Below, in pieces: positions 20,403-32,186 of a DNA stretch of 64,000 bases. Numbering within the stretch: position 1 is the stretch's first letter; every line of letters begins with the position of its first letter. Below the pieces are notes generated by a model. It saw only the letters and a list, made by a program, of their open reading frames with translations, searched no databases and was not told the DNA's origin. The stretch is from Mytilus trossulus (lineage: Eukaryota > Mollusca > Bivalvia > Mytilida > Mytilidae), in the NCBI RefSeq assembly GCF_036588685.1, contig NC_086378.1, forward strand, positions 13,371,578 to 13,435,577, written 5' to 3'. The position numbers were made by a program, and so were the translations under genes.

Positions 20403-20923
20403 GTTCAATTATAATTCTGGTACCTTTGATAACTATAATATACCGATAAAAAAATTGAACATTCCTTTTATGCACCCTACAGCTCATGTAGAATTACAAA
20501 TAAAACTCAATAATCAATCCAAATATGAACATTAGATATAATTTTCAGGCACACAAAAAATATTTATGTAACAGCTAGAAAAAAACACAAATGAAGTGTT
20601 ACCACCCAAAAACGATGCATGAAGTAAGTAATGTATTGTACCACTTTAGTTTATGGAAGGGGTGGCTCTATTGTTTGGGTTTTCTTTTTCTTTTCAATGT
20701 TTTTTTTTTAGAAGAAATGCGATAAGTTTTAAATGGATGAATTGTGAATAAATCAAATTTGATTGGCAATACATTTTTTCAAACAGAGAATCCGGGTTTA
20801 CAGTCATATGACACTTCAAATTAAAAACGTGATGCATAAGTTTTTTTGATTACAACGTGGATAGTTTCCATTATTAAACTAATGTGCATTTACTCTTTTC
20901 CAACGAACATTCTTTAATTTTTG

Positions 20924-22902
20924 TCCACATTTAGAAGAAGTTTACTTTTTTTAATTGCTTGCTTCCAGAAAACAATTCGCCGACATATTTCCCGTACGCA
21001 AAGTGATCTTAGCGTGAACCTTCTCGTAAACATTGAGTTATCGCAATTCGCATAGATCTGTCAATGAAATAAACAAATATCTGATTTTACATGTTGAACA
21101 CGAGCTAAATATCCATGCATTTTGTTGATTGCATACTTTAATGTGACAATCGGTAAACTTCGGAGTCAAAGCTTAGCATTTAATGAGCTGCCATATGTGT
21201 TGAATCATAACCGACAAAGTAAAAAAAAAATGCACAGAAGACTATGATATATACATGCATTCAAGAGTTCAAAACATATTTTTTTCACCAATCAATCGTA
21301 TCATATAAACCTGTACTTTCCGAACCCAGTCTGAGTTTCATGGCTATTAATCAATAGCATACAAGAATATTTAATCAGTTCATAATTGTCTATATGCCTT
21401 TTAGTGTTACTCCAACAAATGTGTTACTTATTTTCTAGCTATATGCTATGTCTATATGTCTTTGAAATTATATAAAAATAGGGGTTTTTTTTAAGCTTTT
21501 AACCGTTTCCATTACAAATGTGGACCAATATATCAATTGAACTTGCATACTAATATGCAGTCATGACAGGAAAATCACATATAAAAAAAACAGTATTATA
21601 CGTAGTTTAAACCTTTTTTTTTTATTAATATACTTTTTTAAGAAAAAAGGAAGGAACACAAAAACATGAAAACTTAAGAAAATGAACAATCAATCAATCT
21701 TCTTTTTTCGATAAAGAATGACAAGGGTTCAAACGTTCTTACGCAGTCGTATATTTATGTTTGTGAACTAGGTTATGCTTGTATATGAATTGATTATATT
21801 GTATGTTTAAATGGCAAATAGAATGCAATTTTAACCCTTTCGTATTCAACTGGCTATAAATACATCGTTCGTCCTTTAAAATGCTTTATGTATGGTAAGA
21901 GCCTTCCGTTTACATTCATATGATACGAGTGATAGTTGAAAAATAATACTAATTCAATTCTTGAACCAATGCATACATAGGATTAAATAGTGTCCCCCAT
22001 GAAATGGTGTCCCATGAAAAAAATTTCATGGTTATAACATGTGAAATTTTGCCCATGACAGAATTTTATTATAAAATATTGTCCACTTCTGTGTCATAGT
22101 GTCCCTTGGAAAGTTATTCTATTTAGACCTTTGTTGGAAATTTTGTCAAAGTGAAATCATGTCCAAATTGCATAAAAGTCTCTTATAATAACAAATAATT
22201 TAATTTACAAAAAGTATAAGACTTAATCAACATTTGTTTTTAAATATACAGTAGGAATAAATTATTTGTTTTAACATCTTTGGATTGCAATTTATAGCAA
22301 GTTCAATAATATTTATGTCATGAATAATATTCATAAACACCCAGTTTGTCCTTATGAATAACAAGTTTTAATATTTTCTCCTGTGTTTTTTTAGTCTACA
22401 TGTATATACAAAATTTGATTGTTTTTAACTTCAAATTGCTTGGCCTTCCTCCTAAATGATCTTTTTTCATTAATATTAAACTCTGGAGGGTATTGACCAT
22501 AACACAAAAAGTCATATAGCTGTTTATATTCACCACTTTCTTTTCTTTTTATATCTGTGTTGTCTTGATTTAAATATCAATTATGATTCAACTAATTGAT
22601 TAAAACATTTCAATGACTGCTAAATTATTTCCCTACTTAAGGGACAGAAAAAAATAGCTACACTATGAAATTGGTCCTTTGTGACATATTTAATAAAACA
22701 TCCATGAAATTATGTTCAAGTACTAGGGACAATTTTTCACTAAGGGAGACATTATTGTATAGTTTACAAATGTGATATTCTTCCGTAGCGTATTGCGAAT
22801 GCCGGATTTTTACGAGAAAGGTCACGCTGCATACGGAAAATATTTCGGCGAATAGTAAATGTAAGCAAGCAATTAAAAATGTAAACTGCTTCTAAATATG
22901 GA
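20924..22902. mobile_element. ~2 kb element with ~130-bp diverged inverted ends
   Basis: The left arm (20924-21055: CCACATTTAGAAG, TTTAATTGCTTGCTT, CTTCTCGTAAA, TCGCAATTCGC) recurs inverted at 22785-22902 with gaps and substitutions. The interior has no ORF over 60 codons. A further element-like block at about 21985-22760, rich in GTGTCCC and TTTCATGG, may be nested inside. Confidence 0.65.
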
Positions 22903-23097
22903 AAAGTTTTAGAATTTTCTTGATTATATGTACATAAGTTTTATAGTTAAAACTTGCCATGTAGTTTTTGTTCTTGTTGACCTTAGATGAATTTGGCTAT
23001 TTATTTTAGGTATTTTAGGTATTTTTGTTATAACATATATAGCTCTTCAACGGTTTTGGTACTTATACATCCTCGGATTTTAAATGTTTGGCTTTGA

Positions 23098-23140
23098 TCG
23101 TTCCTGAAGAAGGTAGATATAGAAACGCGCTACGGTGGCA
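23098..23140 (+). ncRNA. Hammerhead-like motif, second subtype, decayed
   Basis: ATCGTTC-CTGAAGA...AGAAACGCGCTACGG: GAAACGCGC is kept but CTGATGA reads CTGAAGA. The upstream sequence (TCCTCGGATTTTAAATGTTT) is a dispersed repeat. Confidence 0.35.
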
Positions 23141-24119
23141 TGCGACTATTTAACTTGTTGTTTTCAATTTTCACCCTATTGTATTTGTGAGATGATGGAA
23201 GCGAATTGCTTGAATTTGGGGCTCTGAAAACACATACTCTGTTGGAAAAGATGACATTTAAAACTTATTCAAGCTACTATATTTGAGTTCTTAATATATA
23301 TTTGTTTTATTAAATTGGAAATTTTTTTATTGACAGCAACCCTTAAAGGAAATGATTAATTAAGGTACCGGTAATAAAATGCACCGATCGTTCCCGATTT
23401 CACTTGACCCATATATTTATCACGCAATACTCTTTTTTAAAAAGTTACCAAATCAAAATTAAGCTTGAAAAAAGAATTAGAGGATCTAAAGCGATATCAT
23501 ATTATCAATAATGATAAAAAAATGAATTTCAAACACACCGGAATGTTAATTGTTAACGACTCGCTTCTTCTTCTTTCCTTTTCTAAAGCATACGTCTATA
23601 ATTCATTTCAAGACACTTGTGTCAAAGGTAAACATTCAGATAACTGATGCATCATTTTGATAGTACTTTACACCTTTCCGTACAATTGTATCAAATGGAA
23701 TTTATGAGGACGCATCTCCAAGAAAAATATAATTACACTTTACTTAATTAGTTATTTTTTAAGTACTTTGTCTTTGATTATAATGATACCTGAATTTAAG
23801 GATCAATTGATTAATTATTGGCGTTCTAACAACAATTCAAATGCATATTTTGGATATTTCATGGCGGTCAGTTTTTAAAAGTAGAGCGCCCGAAGAAAAC
23901 CAACGACCTCCGATAGGAAAACTGACAATTCTCAATATATATTCAGTATTTAAAAAGACAGGTGCTAGTCAAGACAAACAACATAATTGACAGAATTATA
24001 TGGAAGACTTCCTCTTAAAAGCTTTTGTACAGATTTTGAAATAATAAGATCTACTATTTCTTAACTTTAAATGTTTAGTGTTTGTAATAATGTATGGATG
24101 TTAATAACTGGATGAAACA
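23141..24119. other. AT-rich, no gene seen
   Basis: No credible exon or classified repeat. Confidence 0.5.
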
Positions 24120-24275
24120 TTAAGTCATGCTTATCGGGGCCTTTTATAGCTGACTATATGCGGTATGGGCTTTGCTCATTGTTGAAGGCCGTACGGTGAC
24201 CTATTATTGTTAATGTTTGTGTCATTTTGGTCTTTTGTGGATAGTTGTCTCATTGGCAATCATACCACATCTTCT
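24120..24275 (+). repeat. Dispersed repeat, inverse copy of the 13670 family
   Basis: GTTGAAGGCCGTACGGTGAC and GATAGTTGTCTCATTGGCAA match the inverse of 13680-13790. Confidence 0.7.
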
Positions 24276-24352
24276 TTTTTATATTATATTAACCAAGGTA
24301 GAAAATGTGGGGATTCAAAGTGGCTGTCAAAAACTTAAAAAGTTCATTGTTA

Positions 24353-24647
24353 TATCCCAGGCATACATTACATTAGCCGTAATTGGCACAACGCTATGGA
24401 ATTTGGATCCCCAAAGTGCTCTTCAATTATGTACTTGTTTGGTTTTATAAACATTTTGATTGAACGTCACTGATGAGTCTTATGTAGACGAAACGCGCGT
24501 CTGGCGTACTTAATTATAATTCTGGTACTTTTGATAACTATTGATTATAAATAAAAAGCCAAACAAGTATAAAGTTGAAGAGCATTGAGGACCCAACATT
24601 CCCAAAAATTGTGCTAAATACGACCCAGGTAATATATGACTGGGATA
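24353..24647. repeat. Inverted repeat flanking the hammerhead
   Basis: The left arm, about 24353-24449 (from TATCCCAG to GTTTGGTTTTAT), pairs imperfectly with 24551-24647 (from ATAAAAAGCCAAAC to CTGGGATA). The ribozyme lies in the ~100-nt loop. The same repeat without inversion appears near 7940 and 38040. Confidence 0.8.
24464..24507 (+). ncRNA. Hammerhead self-cleaving ribozyme, intact core
   Basis: Stem I ACGUCA (24464-24469) pairs with UGGCGU (24502-24507), including one G-U pair. Core CUGAUGA lies at 24470-24476, stem II GUC/GAC with a 7-nt loop at 24477-24489, core GAA at 24490-24492, and a self-complementary ACGCGCGU stem III at 24493-24500. C at 24501 is the expected cleavage site, giving the canonical GUC trinucleotide. 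With almost no loop, stem III favours pairing between two RNAs, as known for dimeric hammerheads of retroelements. Hammerheads are established in Penelope-like elements and retrozymes of animals. Downstream TTATAATTCTGGTAC... is shared with the decayed copies. Confidence 0.82.
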
Positions 24648-25289
24648 AGAAATCCATAGTATTTCGAAAAATATGTACCTTTGCAAACAGTTTATACAAT
24701 TAATTTTGCTTTCAAGTAATCGTGTGTCCGACTTTTAAAGATAAATATCTAAAACTATCTATAAATTTTCTTCTTCATGCTTTTCGAGCAAATTTTTCCA
24801 GTCTTTGATCTAAGAGGTACCAAGAATATTGATTTCAAAGATATCCAAATGGCCCAAAAGAAGCTACTAAATGTCAACTCGAATAATTTTGAACCTACTA
24901 ACGGTCTTTAGCAATCGGAAATTAGTTTTATAATAAAACGACTGAAATTATTCGGGTTACTTAAATTCACTCATTTATAGGTGGCACGCTAGTAGTTCCT
25001 AGCCGATAAGAGATATTAATAGCCTTTTAGAATTTTCACCACTTTCTAACACTGCAAAAAAAAAAAAAAAAATCTACATTCACTGTTAACTGAAGTACTT
25101 TTATTTTACTATTCAAAATGTATCATGACCGTTTACTTTTTTTACTATTTTCAAAAACCTAAGGCCAGTAGGTTTTAGGTCTTTTATGGTGCACTGAATA
25201 CAAATTCAAAAAAAATAATAAACAAAAATCATTTTCATCTGTATGTAAAATTATGTCATATTTTTCTACACTTGATTCATTCCTCAGTT

Positions 25290-25440
25290 TGAGCAGAGGG
25301 ACAAAAGATACAAAAGTGTTAGTCAAACTCATAAATCTAAAATAAACTGACAACGCCATGGCTAAAAATAAAACAGACAAACAGACAAACAATAGTACAC
25401 ATGACACAACATAGAAAACTAAAAGAGTAAACAACGCAGA
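25290..25440 (-). repeat. Penelope-like element, 3' end fragment
   Basis: Inverse orientation: GCCATGGCGTTGTCAG and GTATCTTTTGTCCCTC, as at 27255, 16535, 33575 and 53467. Strongly 5' truncated. Confidence 0.75.
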
Positions 25441-25478
25441 AAGTATGTTCAGATGATACTATATTTTTTGTCCAATTA

Positions 25479-26915
25479 CAGTGACACCTGTCAAAACCGA
25501 ACACCCACGGGACTTTTTGTTCGGTTTTCACAAGTTTTCGGATTGTAGAGGTAAACGGAAGTCGACATCAAAAAATGTTTGGCATTAACTGACAAGGGAT
25601 AGTAGGTGACACAACAGACGACTATTTATTTTCGTGTTGATATAGATGTAAGCGTAAAAATTGTTTGGATGGAGAGTTGTCTCATTGGCACTCACATCAC
25701 ATCTTCCTATATCTATCTACGTAGATAAAGATAGACCAATTGCTACATTTTTGTTTATAAATCAAACAATACTGTCATTCATGCTCGTCGTTGTAAAACT
25801 ACATTGCATAAATCGTTCAATGATGTCCGACTTGGAGCAATTTCGCTTTTTATTTTCTCATCCATTACTTCACTGACCAATTCATATTCCAAGTCACTGT
25901 CAAATGACGATTCCGTATTTGAATCGAGATCTTCATTGTACACACGAGTCAAATATATAGGGCCTCTAAAGGGAACCCGGCAATCGAAAGCCATTGACTT
26001 TGTCGTGTTGCAAGACTTCCGAATCCAGTGAAAGGCTTTAAAACTTTAAAACTATGACTTAATTAAACAGTTTAGCTACAGAATGGCAGTTATGATAATT
26101 ATTTGAGTAACGTGCATTTAATTAATCTAAGGGAAAGTTCCGTTCTTGTCATTTACGGCGATGGGGGCAGTTGCCCAGTTTAACGTTGCTTTACAACCTA
26201 AATCATTTGATCACTGAAAAAAGTAAAATCACAAAAATACTGAACTCAGAGGAAAATCAATTTGGAAAGTCCATAATCACATGGCAAAATCAAAAAACAA
26301 AACGCATCAAAAACGAATGGACAAGAACTGTCATATTCCTGACTTGGTACAGGCATTTTCAAATGTAGAAAATGGTGGATTAAACCTGGTTCTATAGCGC
26401 TAACCCTCTCACTTTAATAACAGTCTCATCAAATTCCGTTACATTTACATGATGCGTTAAATAAACAGTCACAATCAATAAAATAGTCAAAATATGGGAA
26501 CATCAGTCATCATCGTATAACAATTTAACAGGACACAACAACATCTACTATCTACGAACACATGAATACATGGACACAAACATACTAATTAGTTTGTCAT
26601 AACAACTCACCAGTTAATTTAACATCAAATACCCTCGGGGATACTCTGTCATCCTGTGTTTGTTTAATTAAATCATGCAAATAATTATAAATACTTTTTT
26701 GTTTTGATTGCTATTGATCGATTTTGACAGGTAATTTTTAAATACATATTTACTATCGAGCCTTCAAAAACTGTTCGGAATTTGGTGTTGACAGGGTTCG
26801 GTTTTTCAGGTTATATTAACGTTAATTGATAGGGAAATTTTGTGGGACTTTGAAAATTGTTCGGTTTAAACTGAAATAAGGTTTTATCAGGATTCGGTTC
26901 ACTCAGGTTTCACTG
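25479..26915. mobile_element. Pogo/Tigger-like DNA transposon, degenerate
   Basis: Ends CAGTGACACCTGTCAAAACC at the left and, inverted, CAGTGAAACCTGAGTGAACC at the right, each flanked by TA, with CCGAAC-type motifs repeated inside both ends. CAGTG ends plus TA duplication are typical of pogo-type Tc1/mariner elements. The 1.44 kb interior retains at most a scrap of coding sequence (25779-26030, minus). Confidence 0.7.
25779..26030 (-). pseudogene. Possible transposase C-terminal remnant
   Basis: An open stretch with an acidic run (SNTESSFDSDLEYELVSEVM) ending VVLQRRA. Its position inside the pogo-like element suggests the acidic tail of a transposase, but no catalytic motif is visible, so this is a guess from context. 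Confidence 0.3.
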
Positions 26916-27254
26916 TACACTGTTTAGATACATTGACCTAAGTAGGATACACAAAAAAGCAACATAATTTTTGGGATGGAAATACTACCGTGCCACCTTA
27001 AAAGGCGTTAACCCACAATAAAGAGAAATGACTCATATCAACAGTGATGTGTTACGAATATTTTATTGATTAAATTGAAATCTATCCTGCTTCTTTTGAA
27101 AGTGTAAACAATAATATTATAAAACCAATGTTTTTGCATTAACCATAGTACATGTATATATTTTATTTGTTAAGATACTTGATGTTTCATTTGCGCACTG
27201 CTGAAATAAATAGACTGAAAGTTGCCACTCATTTCGCTCATCATTCATAGATCG

Positions 27255-28025
27255 AGTATGAAAAAGGGACGAACGATACCAAAGGGACAGGCAAACTCGT
27301 AAATCTAAAACAAACTGACAACGCCATGGCTAAAAATGAAAAAGACAAACAGACAAACAATAGTACGCATGACATAACACAGAAAACTTACGAATAAACA
27401 ACACGAACCCAACCAACAACTAGGGGTGATCCCAGGTGCTTCGGAAGGGTAAGCAGGTCCTGCTCCACATGTGGCACCCGTCGTGTTGCTCATGTGATAA
27501 AAAATCCGGTGATTCGGTAGGTCAAATTCGTAAAAGGGAAGGGGATTGTAGTTACGACGTAAGGGACATATCCGATATCATTTGTAAAACGGTTATTTCA
27601 TAACGGTCAACCAACTCGTAATGGCATCCGTAAAATTTACGACGGGATGATTTTAACTTCACTATTTGGAACTCTTGGTTTAATAGCTTCCTTGTGAGCA
27701 GCAAACCTCTATCAAGATAATCATGATAGGAAATGCAAGCACGGGAATATCGTATCAATTGGGAGATATATATCCCGTATGCAGGTGCTGCTGAAATGTT
27801 GCTACTTAGAAATGGAATGTTTATAATTGGAAAACTGTAATCATCTCTTTTGTCGTAAAGTTTTGTTTTCAACCGACCCTCGTTGTCAATTTCTAGATGT
27901 AAGTCAAGATCTGAAGCCGACTTATCTGTATCTGTAGTATCCTTTATCTCTAGTTCGACAGTATAGATGCAGTAGGCTTCTGATTTTTTTTTATTAATAT
28001 TGTATTGTACAAAAAGCAAATGCAT
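27255..28025 (-). pseudogene. Penelope-like retroelement, C-terminal coding fragment plus 3' end
   Basis: Codons from 28025 down to 27552 read through SDLDLHLEIDNEGRLKTKLY, DKRDDYSFPIINIPFLSSNI, PAYGIYISQLIRYSRACISY and DRGLLLTRKLLNQEFQIVKL. I recognise this as the region after the catalytic motifs of a reverse-transcriptase family common in bivalves and other animals, which I place nearest to Penelope-like elements. The 5' part with catalytic motifs is absent. The non-coding 3' end (27255-27551) recurs alone at 16535, 25290, 33575 and 53467, which suggests repeated 5'-truncated insertion. Confidence 0.7.
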
Positions 28026-29257
28026 AAACTTTATCTAAATTCAAATTGAAACATGTAGGTAAATCTTTTTCTGGAAAATGTTGTTTCTTTGGAAACAATT
28101 CGTCCATAAAAGTTTTTTTAGTGTATCTCACAATTCTTTAAGTCTATATTACGAAAAATAGCATTTTTGTCTGTGTAATATGATTATTTGCTAATAAAAT
28201 TTTTCATAGATTAATACTCTTAAATGCTTTTAAAAAATCTTTTAGTCAAAATTTGCCATCAACAAGATTTTTCACACCATCATTAATGATATTAAATCTA
28301 TGTGTAATTTTAAGAAAATCTGACGATGGCATATTATTTGTTTTATAAACCTGTCCAAAAAAGGAAACAATTATTCCATATGTTTTTTTTTCATTATTAC
28401 TTTTTGAGACAATATTTTCTTATAATTTGCCGAAATGAAGATTGTACTATCCTTTTTTCAAATATACAACCAGAAGTATGGGTCACCTTGCTATTTCTCA
28501 AGCTATGAATTGTTGAAAAGTGCATAAATTTGCTAGATTGTTCCTGAAAAAAACCATTTGTGTGCATAAAAATTTGCCATGAGATAGAATTTTGAAATGA
28601 ATTGTGAGAATATAAGGTTTATTACATGTTTTAAGAAAAGAAAAAGACAAAATGTTGTCACATAATTTGTTTTCCTGCTCCAAGTAAAAGTAGAAAAAAA
28701 TCTCTGTTAGTCTAGTATAAGTTTTTCACTAAGAGAATAATCTCTCCTAAAACAGCTAATTTGATAAAAAAATGATTCTAGATAAAAAGAAAATGAAATT
28801 CGTTTAAATATTTTGCATAATACAATAAATCACTAAGTTGTATTCATATAAAAAAGAAGTCTAACTATTAAATTACAAATATCTCTAAACATTTACAGAT
28901 TTGTGCAATAATAGACCGATGTTTAACTGAGGTTATGCAATCCAAGATGATGGAATACCATGTATCTACCTGAAGTTTAAAATATATAGAATTTCAATGA
29001 ATATTACGGTATAAATGGTTTTTTGAAGTGGTTACACGTACTTTCTGAGAAGCGGAAAAAAACTTGTGTTATTAAGGTTTTGCTTGGATATCCCAGCAGG
29101 AAAAATGGAATATATTTTCGAATCTTGTTGACAGTAAGTGATTTTGAACTATTTAGGAAAATAAACATTTGTAAAGTCGAGTTATAAATAAATGTATCTG
29201 GCTGGAGGCGCCATAAGGTTATTTTATCATTAATAAAATTTTGACAATTAGTTTGAG
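28026..29257. other. Very AT-rich intergenic stretch
   Basis: No exon, repeat or RNA gene recognised. It lies directly upstream of the ORF at 29258; no reliable promoter element can be picked out. Confidence 0.5.
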
Positions 29258-30022
29258 ATGAATATGGATAAGTTACCGAAATTTTTATTGAGTGCCATAA
29301 GAAGTGCGTGTGAAGAATTTGGTTCAATTACATATAGTGTACACGGTGACAATGAACAAGCCAGAATATCTATTATGTTTGCTAAATCTGACAATAAACA
29401 AGTGAAGCGTAAATCAGGGACAGCACAAAGAAGAGACAATAAACGTTTACGGGAATACAATGAAAGCAACAGTAATGTAGAAGTTACCCGTTTAGATACA
29501 TTAGACGATATTACTATAGAAAACGAAAATGAAATTACGAATATTAACAATGATGAACCCAGTATGGAATGTGAAAATGAACCCGTTTGTGCCTCTGAAA
29601 ATACATCAACACAGTGTGGTGACAATATAGAACGATCGTCTGTAAATATAGATAGTGACTTGATTAACCGGTTTATCGACTTACCTACACACCAGTTAGA
29701 TCCAATTATAGATGTAGAGAAAACAATAGTTCCAAAAATAAAACCCAATCGAACGATTATTGATAAAGAAAAGTGTAATTTAGATACTGTTATTTCGCCA
29801 CAACTATTACACGAACGTTTTGGGAAAATAGTTTTTAAAAAAAGTCGAGCTGGCCGAGATTTGTTGATCGGAAAGGTTCAAAATAGGAAATTATTAATTG
29901 TGTATGAAACGGATAGAATGCAGATTAGAACAATGTACGAAGATGATTACAACTATGAACATTATGAACAATTGGTATTAAAAGAATTTGAGGATGTGAC
30001 CGAAACCATTTTTTTGACTTGA
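29258..30022 (+). CDS. Intact single-exon ORF, 254 aa, function unknown
   Basis: An ATG-to-TGA frame of 254 codons without introns, the longest undamaged frame in the window. The N-terminal ~50 residues (LPKFLLSAIRSACEEFGSIT, YSVHGDNEQARISIMF) look like a small folded alpha/beta unit. A basic stretch follows (KRKSGTAQRRDNKRLREYN), then an acidic, Asn/Glu-rich, probably disordered middle (about residues 75-160), then a compact C-terminus (ISPQLLHERFGKIVFKKSRA, GRDLLIGKVQNRKLLIVYE) and an acidic end. The basic patch could bind nucleic acid or be a nuclear signal. No family is recognised. Lack of introns amid transposons makes a transposon accessory ORF or retrocopy plausible; a real intronless gene is possible. 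The overlapping minus-strand frames are shadows. Confidence 0.6.
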   Translation: MNMDKLPKFLLSAIRSACEEFGSITYSVHGDNEQARISIMFAKSDNKQVKRKSGTAQRRDNKRLREYNESNSNVEVTRLDTLDDITIENENEITNINNDEPSMECENEPVCASENTSTQCGDNIERSSVNIDSDLINRFIDLPTHQLDPIIDVEKTIVPKIKPNRTIIDKEKCNLDTVISPQLLHERFGKIVFKKSRAGRDLLIGKVQNRKLLIVYETDRMQIRTMYEDDYNYEHYEQLVLKEFEDVTETIFLT

Positions 30023-30664
30023 TACGGCAAATTACGGAATTGAAAAAATGATTAACTATGTAAAAAATCATAATTTATAATGTATGTTTTTATTTTTTAT
30101 TTGATAAGTCTAATGTGAGATAGAGATGAGTGTACCTTGTATGATAGTGTTTTTATGGTTATGCTTTAATTGATTTTTTTTATAGACAAAACAATGTATT
30201 TCCACAAATCGTGTCATATTTACAAAATAACATCGAGTTCATTGTTTTGCGTTACTGGAATGGATACAACCAGCCGTATATGCGTTATGTGAATCTTTGA
30301 CTTTTGATAAAGACACTTTTACTATTATGGAAAATATTGACTTTAGATATTAGATTTAATATGTTTAATAACTATTCAATTGTCTGACAATACTTTGAGA
30401 TAATATTTTAACCGTGTGTGAGATAAAAAATTTAAAAAATTTAAAATGAATGATAGGGTAAGAATGAGGAAGCCAAAGAGTATAGGGACTTGATGTTTTC
30501 TATTACATATGTAAATATTGTAAAAATGAGATGATGAGATGAAGTTGAATAAATATATACAAGATAAAAAAAAAATTATTACGGTATAAACTCTGAGAAA
30601 AATTCTACACAGAAAGTCCTTTATACAATGAGAAAATCGAAATCTCATATACATTAAACAAATG

Positions 30665-30840
30665 GATAACTAAAGGCAACAGCAGTATACCGCTGTTCAA
30701 AACTCATAAATCTATGAAAAAAAAAAAATCGGAGTAACAAACTAAAACCGAGAGAATCGCATTAATTATAGGAGCAGAACAACGACTTAACACTAAAATG
30801 TAACACACACAGAAACGGACCAACAACTGTTATATTCCTG
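30665..30840 (-). repeat. Dispersed repeat fragment, 'GCGGTATAC' family
   Basis: Inverse orientation: TTTTGAACAGCGGTATAC and GTGTGTGTTACATTTTAGTG, as at 59505-59925. Confidence 0.75.
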
Positions 30841-31411
30841 TTTTGGTATAAACATTAATATAAAAAATATGGATTCAACTAGTTTTATATCTAGCTTAAC
30901 CTCTGTATTGCATGACAATTGCATTAAATGTCATTATATTGAGACACATGTGAGAATAAAACAAGAATACATTATTGATAAAAATGTCAAAAATAGGGAT
31001 ACAGCAGTGAGCATTGTGATTATATCTTAGCAACTTTAAAAAAAAAAAAAAATAAGAAAAAACTAAAATGCATATAGTTAAAAAGCTCATTAGCAAAAAC
31101 GAAAAATAAGAATGCAAAATTTTTCAATTGCACAATAAAATATTGACGGGTGTACAAGTACAGAGCGACGTCAAATGGGTTCGCTAAGAACTCGGATCGC
31201 TACTCGATAATACAAATGTGTCATTATAAACAAATACATGAATATAAGTTTACAATATTAAAAGACTAAAAACACCTAAAAATGATCTATGTTAAAGTAA
31301 ACAACAAAAACATAATTTAAATTTTACAAATATTTAAAAAAAACATAATATATATTATAATGAAATCATTATATCTTAAAATTATCTGATAAAAAAAAAA
31401 TGGCTAAACAT

Positions 31412-31606
31412 AGGATCAAACTGAGTAGTATAAAATAATGTTTGATTCATATAATCAAACAGAGTAGTCTGAAATAATGTTGGATTCATAGGATCAAACT
31501 GAGTAGTATACAATAGTGGTTGATTCATATGATCAAACGGAGTAATATAAAATAATATTTGATTCATAGAAGCAAACTGAGTAGTATAAAATAATGTTTG
31601 ATTCAT
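31412..31606 (-). repeat. Minisatellite, five 39-bp units
   Basis: Exactly 195 bp. Units read ATGAATCAAACATTATTTTA on the minus strand and continue to a QFDP/QFAS-type end, so the minus frame encodes 13-residue repeats of the form MNQTLFYTTQFDP. The unit is a multiple of three, which explains the open frame; no evidence that it is translated. Confidence 0.85.
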
Positions 31607-31617
31607 CATTTTGAAAT

Positions 31618-31905
31618 ATGACTTTTCAAACGAACACAATCAGATGATGCTGAAAATGACAAATACATCATTTCCTAGAAACTGATTTGATTACGGCAAT
31701 TTTGATTTTTCAAATTTTACAAAATACAAAGTTTGTGAACCGGACGCATTTTTTTTAATGTATTGTGATAAGAAATTCTTAAACCAGGAATGCATGAATT
31801 ATCTAAATAGATATAAACATATTTGTAAAATATGTATCTAGGAAATGAGGTATTTGTCCTTTTCAGCATCATTCGGCAGTGCTCGTTTGAAAAGTCGTAT
31901 ATGGA
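31618..31905. repeat. Imperfect inverted repeat, ~62-bp arms
   Basis: GACTTTTCAAACGAACAC...TCATTTCCTAG at 31618-31680 recurs inverted at about 31845-31905. Directly beside the 39-bp minisatellite. No coding content. Confidence 0.75.
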
Positions 31906-32186
31906 ATATGGAATAAACATGATAAAGAAAAACATTTCTAGAACTTCATTATATCACAAAAATGTCTAACGTATTTAGCAATTATAAACACGAACAGATA
32001 TGTGATAATGAATACATATACACAGGAATTTTGCCATAAGTGTTGTTATAATTTCAAAGTTACGAAACAAATGAAGCATGATACATGACAAAAACACAAA
32101 ATGCAAACAAGATTTAAAAATGAATAGGATATTTCGTAAAGATAACTTTGTTATAGCTAATTGTTGTTTCGAATTTTACTTTGAAT

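Noticed and set aside
29248..29748. 166-codon minus-strand ORF
   Set aside because: Overlaps the + strand ORF at 29258-30022, which has better composition and full length; treated as a shadow.
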